This document shows, piece by piece, positions 1 to 5,270 of a stretch of DNA of 6,262 nucleotides (position 1 is the first letter of the stretch; each line of letters opens with the position of its first letter). The stretch covers positions 1 to 6,262 of the forward strand of contig JAGOSC010000094.1 of the NCBI GenBank assembly GCA_018062515.1, written 5' to 3'. The translations under genes were made by a program, and so were the position numbers. The DNA comes from Candidatus Omnitrophota bacterium. GTDB taxonomy: Bacteria > Omnitrophota > Gorgyraeia > Zapsychrales > Zapsychraceae. The notes below the pieces were generated by a model. The model was not told the DNA's origin and did no database searches. It saw nothing but the letters and a program-made list of their open reading frames with translations.

Positions 1-2
1 GA

Positions 3-719
3 CTTTGGGGATTATGTGCGGGCGTATGTATCGCCACCGACGTGGAATTATGGAAGAAAAAATCATTCTCTTTACTGAGCATGGTGGATAAAACAAAAGG
101 TCAGGTGGTTGGTTATATTCATCTTTATGAAGCTGAGGAAAATGGACAAAAGGTATTAACGATTCCTGGAATAGAACCTTCAGCAGAATTATTAGGAGAA
201 GTTAAAGCCAGAGATTTATATCCGGATATGATTGCAGCCATTCAAGCTGTTGCTAAGCAAGGTGGATATCAAGAAATTTATTTACCGGTGAGTGAGACTA
301 TTTTAAGTAATAGAAGTGATATTCAAAAACTAGCCAAGAAAGCTGGTTATGAAAAGAAAATCTTAGATATAGAAGTGGAGTGGAATACTAAACCAAGTGC
401 CTATCCATTTAAGGAAGTTTATGTGATTCCGATGGAACAAAAGACTGATTCGGCTATATTCTCCTCGGAGAAAACAGTAAATACCAAACTCGAAACGTCA
501 TCCGACGTCGGCGGTATCGACATGAATCCGAACAAATTGAATATCGAGACGAAGGGCGCAGGTGTTGATTTAAATATTCCGCTTGATCCAAAAAATTTAA
601 AATCCATGCAAATTGAGGGTTTCACGCCGGTCATCATACAAATCATTCCTACCAATTTACCTCTCCTCTTGGGTGTGGCTGACACCGACAAAGAAGAACA
701 GCTCAGTCTTATTCAGTAA
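3..719 (+). CDS. C-terminal part of a large protein with GNAT-like region and a separate C-terminal module (5' partial)
   Basis: The frame is open from the left edge to the TAA at 717-719, so the gene is truncated and its true start lies outside the window. GTG at 42 is only an internal codon: the residues before it (GVCIATD) join smoothly to the conserved-looking text after it. Two parts can be seen. Roughly nt 15-430 has a GNAT-like order: a strand with VVGYIHLYE, a helix around AAIQAVAKQGGYQ, a strand IYLPV, then ILSNRSDIQKLAKKAGYEK, which resembles the acetyltransferase C-terminal half. After a low-complexity linker (about 430-509), nt 510-677 encode a module starting GGIDMNPNKLNIETKG and ending in PVIIQIIPTNLPLLLGV. 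I recall similar endings on long proteins of Omnitrophota-type bacteria. This is memory, not a search. Codon use differs between the parts: TTA and AGA are frequent in the first, while CTC, TCG and CGA-containing stretches appear in the second. The function is unknown; acetyltransfer is only a fold-level guess. Confidence 0.8.
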   Translation, partial: LWGLCAGVCIATDVELWKKKSFSLLSMVDKTKGQVVGYIHLYEAEENGQKVLTIPGIEPSAELLGEVKARDLYPDMIAAIQAVAKQGGYQEIYLPVSETILSNRSDIQKLAKKAGYEKKILDIEVEWNTKPSAYPFKEVYVIPMEQKTDSAIFSSEKTVNTKLETSSDVGGIDMNPNKLNIETKGAGVDLNIPLDPKNLKSMQIEGFTPVIIQIIPTNLPLLLGVADTDKEEQLSLIQ

Positions 720-750
720 CTCTCGACTATATTTCATTTGCCGTGTTGAA

Positions 751-768
751 TATTTGAACTTTCAAATA
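751..768. promoter_or_regulatory. Perfect 8-2-8 palindrome, possible operator
   Basis: TATTTGAA at 751-758 and TTCAAATA at 761-768 are exact reverse complements separated by CT. A two-base centre is too tight for an RNA hairpin and there is no GC-rich stem, so a terminator is unlikely. The geometry fits a binding site for a dimeric regulator. It lies 21 bases before the phosphodiesterase start and covers the -35 element and part of the spacer of the candidate promoter at 754-781, a position where a bound protein would block RNA polymerase. The symmetry is seen directly; the operator role is inference. Confidence 0.4.
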
Positions 769-781
769 AAAATGTTATGAT
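754..781 (+). promoter_or_regulatory. Candidate sigma70-type promoter for the phosphodiesterase-amrS pair
   Basis: TTGAAC (754-759, four of six consensus positions) is followed after 16 bases by TATGAT (776-781, five of six). Transcription would begin about seven bases later, at roughly 788-790, which is the ATG of the next gene. That would make the message leaderless or nearly so, consistent with the absence of a Shine-Dalgarno sequence before 790. The AT-rich setting makes chance matches easy, so this is tentative. Confidence 0.35.
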
Positions 782-789
782 GGTACTTA

Positions 790-1773
790 ATGAAATTTGC
801 CAAAGTTTTTATCATAATATTTGTTTTAATCAGCTATTATCCTTCCATAGGTTCGGCACAAGTTAATCACGTCGTATTGGTAAGTCTCGACGGATTTAAG
901 CCCGACGCCATTAGTCAATTTGAAAAAGAATTACCGCATTTTCATCGTCTCATGACTGAAGGTAGTTATACGCTGAATGCGCGCACCGACGTGAATTATA
1001 CCGTTACCATTCCCAATCATACATGTATGTTGACGGGCCGGCGTGTCGCGGGGGAAAACGGTCATCGTGTGACGGTTAACGGCCAAACAAATAAAACCGT
1101 GCATCAACTGAATGGCCAATATGTTTCCAGTATTTTTGACGTGTTGAGTCAACACGGATTATCGTCGACGATGGCCGCCTCAAAGTTGAAATTTGATATC
1201 TTTTCGAAATCCTATCCCATTACTAAAACTCACATAACTGATCAAGATGATGGCCAAACATTGCAGTATGTGCTTGAGCAGCTGAAGACTGATCCGCCCG
1301 CTTTTTTCTTTGTTCATTTTTCGAATTTGGATGCTACCGGACACGCGGAAGGTTGGAGCGTCGACGGATCGTCCAGCTATATGAAGGCTGTTTTCAAAAT
1401 AGATGAATATTTAGGCCAGTTGATGGACGAGATAGAATTGCTTAATGCTAAAGAGGAATCAACAGTTTTAATTATTACGACTGATCACGGCGGAATAAAT
1501 AAAAGTCATGAGAATGCGCTGAATAAAAAAAATTACACCATTCCTTTTTTTCTATGGGGAAAAAATGTTCCGTGGGGAAAGGATTTATACGAACTGAATC
1601 AGGATGCGCGCATGAATCCCGGCGAAAAACAAATTCAGTATGAAAATTCAAAACAACCGATCCGAAACGGCGATGCAGGTAATCTTGCCTTACATCTCTT
1701 AGGTCTGGAATGCATTCCTCAGTCGACGATCAATTGTTCATCACCATTGGTGGTGGAAGAGCCGGTAAAGTAA
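790..1773 (+). CDS. Exported type I phosphodiesterase/nucleotide pyrophosphatase-family protein (alkaline phosphatase superfamily)
   Basis: The 327-residue protein has an N-terminal signal peptide: Lys2 and Lys5, a hydrophobic stretch at about 6-17, and a likely cleavage after GSA23 before Gln24. It should therefore act outside the cytoplasm. Metal-binding and catalytic motifs of the superfamily follow in order: SLDG with Asp34, VTIPNH with Thr73 as the expected nucleophile, NLDATGH with Asp181 and His185, and TTDHGG with Asp232 and His233. His240 in the following KSHEN is the likely last metal ligand. The C-terminal IRNGDAGNLALHLLGL is typical of the short bacterial members. The family hydrolyses phosphodiester or phosphoanhydride bonds using two metal ions, usually zinc. 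The substrate cannot be told from sequence; nucleotides, lipid head groups and glycan phosphoesters are all possible. No Shine-Dalgarno sequence precedes the start, and no in-frame alternative preserves the signal peptide as well. The next gene begins 4 bases after its stop, so the two are probably co-transcribed. Confidence 0.88.
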   Translation: MKFAKVFIIIFVLISYYPSIGSAQVNHVVLVSLDGFKPDAISQFEKELPHFHRLMTEGSYTLNARTDVNYTVTIPNHTCMLTGRRVAGENGHRVTVNGQTNKTVHQLNGQYVSSIFDVLSQHGLSSTMAASKLKFDIFSKSYPITKTHITDQDDGQTLQYVLEQLKTDPPAFFFVHFSNLDATGHAEGWSVDGSSSYMKAVFKIDEYLGQLMDEIELLNAKEESTVLIITTDHGGINKSHENALNKKNYTIPFFLWGKNVPWGKDLYELNQDARMNPGEKQIQYENSKQPIRNGDAGNLALHLLGLECIPQSTINCSSPLVVEEPVK

Positions 1774-1777
1774 AATT

Positions 1778-2857
1778 ATGGTTGAGAATTTTAAAGGACG
1801 ATATTGGAAGAAAATGGAAAATAACCGCATTCTTTGCGAGTTATGCCCGCGGGCCTGTGCATTAGCAGAAGGTCAACGCGGGTTTTGTTTTGTCCGTCAG
1901 AATATCGGCGGAGAAATGATTTTGACCACCTATGGCCGCAGTAGTGGATTTTGTATTGATCCTATCGAGAAAAAACCGCTTAATCATTTTTATCCCGGAA
2001 CAAGTGTTCTGTCTTTTGGAACAGCCGGCTGCAATTTAGGTTGTAAGTTTTGTCAAAATTGGGATATCAGTAAATCCAGAGAGTGGGACCGGTTGAACGA
2101 CCAAGCCTCCCCGGAAACCATTGCGCGGGCCGCTCGACGATTACAATGCCGCAGTGTAGCCTTCACCTATAATGATCCGGTTATTTTTGCAGAATACGCC
2201 ATTGACATCGCTAAGGAATGTCATAAGCTGAATATTAAAACCGTCGCCGTAACGGCTGGTTATATTATGCCGGAGGCCCGAAAAGAATTTTATGAGCATA
2301 TGGACGCTGCTAATGTCGATCTGAAAGGATTCACCGAACGATTTTATGAGAAGATTACGTTGAGTTCATTACAGCCGGTTCTCGATACACTGATTTATCT
2401 TAAACATGAAACCAAGGTTTGGTTTGAAATCACCACTCTTTTAATTCCAGATGAAAATAACAGCGACGAGGAATTAAATCTCATGACCAAATGGATTTCT
2501 GAAAATTTAGGAAATGATGTCCCGCTTCATTTCAGTGCTTTTCATCCCGATTATAAAATGTTAGATAAAGAACGCACACCCGCGACGACATTAACTCGCG
2601 CTCGCGGGATAGCGAAAGCGAACGGATTAAAATATGTTTATACCGGTAATGTGCATGACATCGACGGGGGAAGCACCTATTGTCCGAATTGTAAAACGCG
2701 TGTCATTGAACGCGATTGGTATGTCTTAGGCAAATATCAATTAAAAAATAAAAATCAGTGCAAGAATTGTGGGACGGTCATTCCCGGTTATTTTGACAAC
2801 GAACCTGGTCGCTGGGGAGCTCGTCGGCTTCCGGTGCGATTGTCAGAAATAAATTAA
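1778..2857 (+). CDS. amrS: AmmeMemoRadiSam system radical SAM enzyme
   Basis: The 359-residue protein has the radical SAM cluster motif CNLGCKFC (Cys85, Cys89, Cys92), which holds the 4Fe-4S cluster that cleaves S-adenosylmethionine. An N-terminal cysteine set, CELCPRAC with Cys20, Cys23 and Cys27 plus Cys37, precedes it. The family signature FTYNDP lies at 129-134 (most relatives I recall have Glu instead of Asp133). A C-terminal zinc-ribbon-like pair follows: CPNC at 302-305 and CKNC at 328-331. This arrangement and the length fit the pyruvate-formate-lyase-activase-like enzyme of the AmmeMemoRadiSam group, which usually occurs with Memo and AMMECR1 proteins. Neither partner is in this window. 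The reaction is not settled to my knowledge. The ATG at 1778 is chosen because GRYWKKMENNRILC matches the usual N-terminus. ATG at 1814 (Met13) is possible but would remove the conserved Tyr-Trp. There is no clear Shine-Dalgarno sequence; the start sits in AAAATTATG. It is only 4 bases after the phosphodiesterase stop, so coupling is likely. Confidence 0.93.
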   Translation: MVENFKGRYWKKMENNRILCELCPRACALAEGQRGFCFVRQNIGGEMILTTYGRSSGFCIDPIEKKPLNHFYPGTSVLSFGTAGCNLGCKFCQNWDISKSREWDRLNDQASPETIARAARRLQCRSVAFTYNDPVIFAEYAIDIAKECHKLNIKTVAVTAGYIMPEARKEFYEHMDAANVDLKGFTERFYEKITLSSLQPVLDTLIYLKHETKVWFEITTLLIPDENNSDEELNLMTKWISENLGNDVPLHFSAFHPDYKMLDKERTPATTLTRARGIAKANGLKYVYTGNVHDIDGGSTYCPNCKTRVIERDWYVLGKYQLKNKNQCKNCGTVIPGYFDNEPGRWGARRLPVRLSEIN

Positions 2858-2877
2858 TTTTGAATCATGATATAAAA

Positions 2878-3008
2878 TACGAAATCAGAAAAATGAAACT
2901 CGAAACAATATCTAAATTAGAATGTTTCAATATATAAACTATCTTTTTTGAAACATTATGTATTTGAAGATTCGAAATTGTTTCGGATTTAGAATTTAGG
3001 ATTTCGTA
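2878..3008. repeat. Nested AT-rich inverted repeat filling the amrS-exoIII spacer
   Basis: Three perfect arm pairs are nested around a 17-base centre (2931-2947). The outer pair is TACGAAATC (2878-2886) with GATTTCGTA (3000-3008). The middle pair is CGAAACAAT (2901-2909) with ATTGTTTCG (2977-2985). The inner pair is AATGTTTCAA (2921-2930) with TTGAAACATT (2948-2957). The outer and middle pairs are separated by 14 bases on both sides. The middle-to-inner distances are 11 and 19 bases, so one arm carries an insertion or the other a deletion. Transcribed RNA could fold into one long imperfect hairpin. The stems are AT-rich with no U tract, so a classical terminator is unlikely. It may be a miniature inverted-repeat-type element or a decayed intergenic repeat. 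It encodes nothing convincing. Confidence 0.7.
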
Positions 3009-3016
3009 ATTAAAAG

Positions 3017-3023
3017 AAAGGTG
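3017..3023 (+). promoter_or_regulatory. Ribosome binding site of the exoIII gene
   Basis: AAAGGTG lies four bases before the ATG at 3028 and supports that start. It falls just outside the right arm of the inverted repeat, so hairpin formation need not bury it. Confidence 0.65.
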
Positions 3024-3027
3024 TTTT

Positions 3028-3792
3028 ATGCGCATTATAAGTTGGAATGTAAATGGAATCAGGGCCATTTCTAAAAAAGGATTTTTTGAATGGCTGAAAA
3101 AAGAATCACCCGATATTTTGTGTCTTCAAGAAACCAAGGCGGATCCCGCTCAATTAACCAAAGATCTTTTGGAGCCGCCGGGATATCATACCTATTGGGC
3201 CTCCGCTCAGAAAAAAGGCTATAGCGGTGTGGCTGTTTTTACGAAAAATAAACCCGGCCAACATTTTGTCGGTTTGGGTGTTGAACAATTTGATAATGAA
3301 GGCCGCACGCTGCTCGTCGATTTCGGTGAGTTTTTACTGTATAACATTTATTATCCGAACGGTGGCGCCGGAAATAAACGCGTACCGTTTAAGATGGAAT
3401 TTTATGACGCGTTTTATAAACACATCGAAAAACAGAGAAAAGCTGGACGGAAAATCGTCGTTTGCGGCGATGTGAATACGGCTCATACAGAGATTGATTT
3501 ATCACGTCCAAAAGAAAATCAGAAAAATACAGGTTTTCTTCCTGAAGAGCGCGCTTGGGTTAGCCGATTTATTGAAGCAGGTTATATCGATACTTTTCGG
3601 CATTTCAATAAGGAACCAGGGAATTATACGTGGTGGGATTATAAGACAAAAGCAAGAGAGAGAAACATCGGCTGGCGTATTGATTATTTCTTTGTAACTG
3701 AAAATCTTAAGCCGCAGCTTTTGAAGGCTTTTATCTTAAGTGATGTTGTGGGATCAGATCATTGTCCGGTCGGAATACAGCTTAAAATATAA
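3028..3792 (+). CDS. xth: Exodeoxyribonuclease III (ExoA/Xth-type AP endonuclease)
   Basis: The 254-residue cytoplasmic enzyme belongs to the exonuclease III/APE1 family, which cuts DNA at abasic sites and degrades 3' ends in base excision repair. The family motifs are complete. WNVNGIR gives Asn7, and LQETK supplies the metal-binding Glu35. YYPNGG carries the catalytic Tyr109. GDVN gives Asp148 and Asn150, WRIDYF gives Asp219, and the C-terminal GSDHCPV gives Asp244 and the catalytic His245. The length is normal for bacterial members and nothing is truncated. A Shine-Dalgarno sequence at 3017-3023 and the family N-terminus MRIISWNVNG fix the start. The AT-rich inverted repeat separates it from amrS upstream, and a 142-base spacer follows, so it may be its own transcription unit. 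I could not identify a convincing promoter or terminator for it. Confidence 0.96.
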   Translation: MRIISWNVNGIRAISKKGFFEWLKKESPDILCLQETKADPAQLTKDLLEPPGYHTYWASAQKKGYSGVAVFTKNKPGQHFVGLGVEQFDNEGRTLLVDFGEFLLYNIYYPNGGAGNKRVPFKMEFYDAFYKHIEKQRKAGRKIVVCGDVNTAHTEIDLSRPKENQKNTGFLPEERAWVSRFIEAGYIDTFRHFNKEPGNYTWWDYKTKARERNIGWRIDYFFVTENLKPQLLKAFILSDVVGSDHCPVGIQLKI

Positions 3793-3834
3793 TTGTCTCA
3801 AAAGGTTTATTACTGCGGATTATTTAAAAAAATG

Positions 3835-3863
3835 TTGACGAAGGCGGTAAAGTGGACGAATAT
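3835..3863 (+). promoter_or_regulatory. Weak promoter candidate before the CheX-like gene
   Basis: TTGACG (3835-3840, five of six) is followed after 17 bases by GAATAT (3858-3863, three of six). Only the -35 half is convincing. It lies in the 142-base spacer before the four-gene run, where a promoter would be expected. Nothing else recognisable is in this spacer apart from the ribosome binding site at its end. Confidence 0.22.
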
Positions 3864-3920
3864 ATGTTTCAGGAATTGTCCTTCTGGTAAAACAACTAAC
3901 TGATCCTTTACTGTGTAATT

Positions 3921-3926
3921 AGGGAG
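3921..3926 (+). promoter_or_regulatory. Ribosome binding site of the CheX-like gene
   Basis: AGGGAG ends eight bases before the ATG at 3935 and supports that start at the head of the four-gene run. Confidence 0.65.
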
Positions 3927-3934
3927 TTTGATTC

Positions 3935-4498
3935 ATGGCAGACATTGCGGAAAATACGGCCGTTGCCGATGCTTTAAAAAATTTTCTCGAGAGCACGCTG
4001 AAAGCGAAATGCAATTTGGAATTTTCTTCCCCGGCTCAACTGAGCGAACGGGAAATCATCGAATATAATAGCCGAATCAGAGTGGATGGATTGGAAAAAT
4101 TCAATGGTCCTTGTTATGTTTTCGGAATGAACTATTACTCGTCGGAAGCTAATCAGAAAAAAGATGAAGCCGCTGGCACACTTATTATGTTTATTGAAGA
4201 AGAATGTGTGGAGCGATTTTTAAAATCATTAGGACATCGGGGATTTGATGAGGATGATCAGACATTTGTTCTCGATAAACTTGGTGAATTTTGTAAAACC
4301 ATGGCTCAGGAATTTTCACAGAATTTGCAAAGTTTAGGTTATAGCGGGCTGATTGTATCTGATGTGTCCAAAGGAAAAAATAATTTAGCGGATGGTTTAA
4401 GTTTTCCGTATGACCGTTACAATTATCAAGAAATCGCCATATCGATATGGAAAAAGAAGGCGATGGTGGCCGATATCATCATGACGGCTTCAAAATAA
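3935..4498 (+). CDS. Conserved-looking protein, possibly CheX/CheC-like
   Basis: The 187-residue protein has no signal peptide or membrane segment and should be cytoplasmic. I do not recognise it with certainty. The second half suggests a CheX/CheC-type fold. A strand-rich region (YVFGMNYYSS at about 61-70, GTLIMFIEEECVERFL at about 81-96) leads into a helix with D114-x3-E118-x2-K121. This resembles the CheX/CheC signature D/S-x3-E-x2-N, except that Lys replaces the catalytic Asn. It is followed by NLQSLGYSGLIVSD and a final strand pair. The family dephosphorylates CheY, and without the Asn phosphatase activity would not be expected. A partner-binding role, or membership of an uncharacterised CheX-like family, is possible. 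No chemotaxis gene is nearby. It starts from a clear Shine-Dalgarno sequence, and the small membrane protein begins 13 bases after its stop. The coding call is firm; the family assignment is tentative. Confidence 0.8.
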   Translation: MADIAENTAVADALKNFLESTLKAKCNLEFSSPAQLSEREIIEYNSRIRVDGLEKFNGPCYVFGMNYYSSEANQKKDEAAGTLIMFIEEECVERFLKSLGHRGFDEDDQTFVLDKLGEFCKTMAQEFSQNLQSLGYSGLIVSDVSKGKNNLADGLSFPYDRYNYQEIAISIWKKKAMVADIIMTASK

Positions 4499-4511
4499 GT
4501 GCGAGAAAATT

Positions 4512-4688
4512 ATGTCACTTTATTATGACTCAAAAAAACGTAAGGTAAGGCCGTGGATTTATGTAGTTTTCGGTATTATTCCCGTCGTTATGATTTATTG
4601 TACTTATGTGTTTAGCCAGAATCCCGTCAAAGAATACAAGCTGCGCGAACAGCAGAAATTGGAAGAAGACATATTCGCCCGATTCTAA
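4512..4688 (+). CDS. Small single-pass membrane protein (58 residues)
   Basis: ATG at 4512 opens a 58-codon frame ending in TAA at 4686-4688. The protein begins MSLYYDSKKRKVRPW, so a strongly basic stretch (residues 8-13) precedes one hydrophobic segment at about 15-34 (WIYVVFGIIPVVMIYCTYVF). The tail is charged and helix-prone (about 38-58: VKEYKLREQQKLEEDIFARF) and could form a short coiled coil. By the positive-inside rule the N-terminus is cytoplasmic and the tail lies outside or in the periplasm. It sits 13 bases after the CheX-like gene and 22 bases before the cysteine hydrolase on the same strand, filling what would otherwise be a 212-base gap. There is no Shine-Dalgarno sequence; the start context AAAATTATG matches that of amrS. 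I do not recognise the family. Membrane topology, operon position and start context support it as real rather than chance. Confidence 0.68.
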   Translation: MSLYYDSKKRKVRPWIYVVFGIIPVVMIYCTYVFSQNPVKEYKLREQQKLEEDIFARF

Positions 4689-4710
4689 CATTTCATTTTA
4701 GAAAATTATT

Positions 4711-5253
4711 ATGATGTTTTCGGTTGAAAAAAGTGTTTTGGTCGTCGTGGATATTCAAGGGACCTTGGTTCGCGTGATGCATGATCAGGTGCGTCTTTTC
4801 AAGAATATTCAAAGTTTGATACGCGGGTGCCGTACTCTTGACATTCCTATTATCGTAACGGAACAGGCGCCGGAGAAGATTGGAAGCACGGCTCCTGAAA
4901 TTATGCAATGTCTAGGCGATGTCCAGCCGATTCCAAAAGATAGCTTTAGTTGTTTTTTATCCCAGGAATTTACCAGCGCGCTCAAATCCTATCGACGTAA
5001 GGAAATCATCCTTTGCGGAATTGAGTCGCATGTCTGTGCGTTTCAAACTGTCGCAGACCTTCTTCAACATAAATATATGGTTAATGTTATTGCCGATGCT
5101 GTATCGTCGAGAACTAGCGAAGACCGAATCATTGGCCTTGACCGTATGCGCTCATTAGGTGCTAGTATTTCGAGTACAGAAATGATCCTCACCGAGCTTC
5201 TTCGCACGTCATCCCATCCGAAATTTAAGGAAATTTTAAGCCTGATCAAATAA
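4711..5253 (+). CDS. Isochorismatase-family cysteine hydrolase, ISOC1/ISOC2-like
   Basis: The 180-residue cytoplasmic protein shows the Asp-Lys-Cys triad of the family. Asp14 is in VVDIQG, Lys76 in PIPKDSF, and the nucleophile Cys109 in CGIESHVC. Text outside the triad points to the ISOC1/ISOC2 subgroup rather than true isochorismatase or nicotinamidase: TEQAPEKIGSTAPEI at 50-64, ADAVSSR at 128-134, DRMRSLGA at 144-151, and the ending HPKFKEILSLIK at 169-180. The subgroup has no agreed substrate, so I do not assign one. Length is normal and no residue of the triad is missing. Two adjacent ATG codons start the frame; the first is used here and the second is equally possible. There is no Shine-Dalgarno sequence, and the context is AAAATTATTATG. 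The acetyl-CoA synthetase gene begins 17 bases downstream. Confidence 0.9.
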   Translation: MMFSVEKSVLVVVDIQGTLVRVMHDQVRLFKNIQSLIRGCRTLDIPIIVTEQAPEKIGSTAPEIMQCLGDVQPIPKDSFSCFLSQEFTSALKSYRRKEIILCGIESHVCAFQTVADLLQHKYMVNVIADAVSSRTSEDRIIGLDRMRSLGASISSTEMILTELLRTSSHPKFKEILSLIK

Positions 5254-5263
5254 AAAGGGGAGA
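5254..5263 (+). promoter_or_regulatory. Strong ribosome binding site of acs
   Basis: AAAAGGGGAG lies just after the stop of the preceding gene and ends seven bases before the ATG at 5271. It is the strongest such site in the window and fixes the acs start. Confidence 0.75.
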
Positions 5264-5270
5264 ACCAGTC

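Noticed and set aside
42..44. GTG as the start of the first gene
   Set aside because: The frame is open upstream to the window edge and the residues before it look like part of the same conserved stretch, so the gene is simply truncated.
419..691. Minus-strand frame opposite the first gene, and similar overlapping frames at 931-1155, 4693-4908 and 5064-5300
   Set aside because: They are antisense to genes with clear motifs or coherent modules and show no family signal or ribosome binding site of their own.
35..993. Repeated word CACCGACGTG at 35-44 and 984-993, each followed by a similar AATTAT
   Set aside because: Both copies lie in unrelated coding sequence and encode parts of different motifs; the match does not extend and is probably chance.
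2865..3068. Minus-strand frame of 67 codons
   Set aside because: It lies over the inverted repeat and runs into the exoIII start. Its translation is low-complexity and matches nothing I recognise.
3227..3697. Two same-strand frames inside the exonuclease III gene
   Set aside because: They are shifted-frame readings of a gene whose catalytic motifs are all intact.
3871..3882. AGGA/TCCT small stem as a terminator or structured leader
   Set aside because: Four base pairs with no U tract is too weak.
3832..3903. 23-codon frame (MLTKAVKWTNICFRNCPSGK and three more residues) before the CheX-like gene, a possible leader peptide
   Set aside because: There is no ribosome binding site, no run of one amino acid and no attenuator-like hairpin, so chance is more likely.
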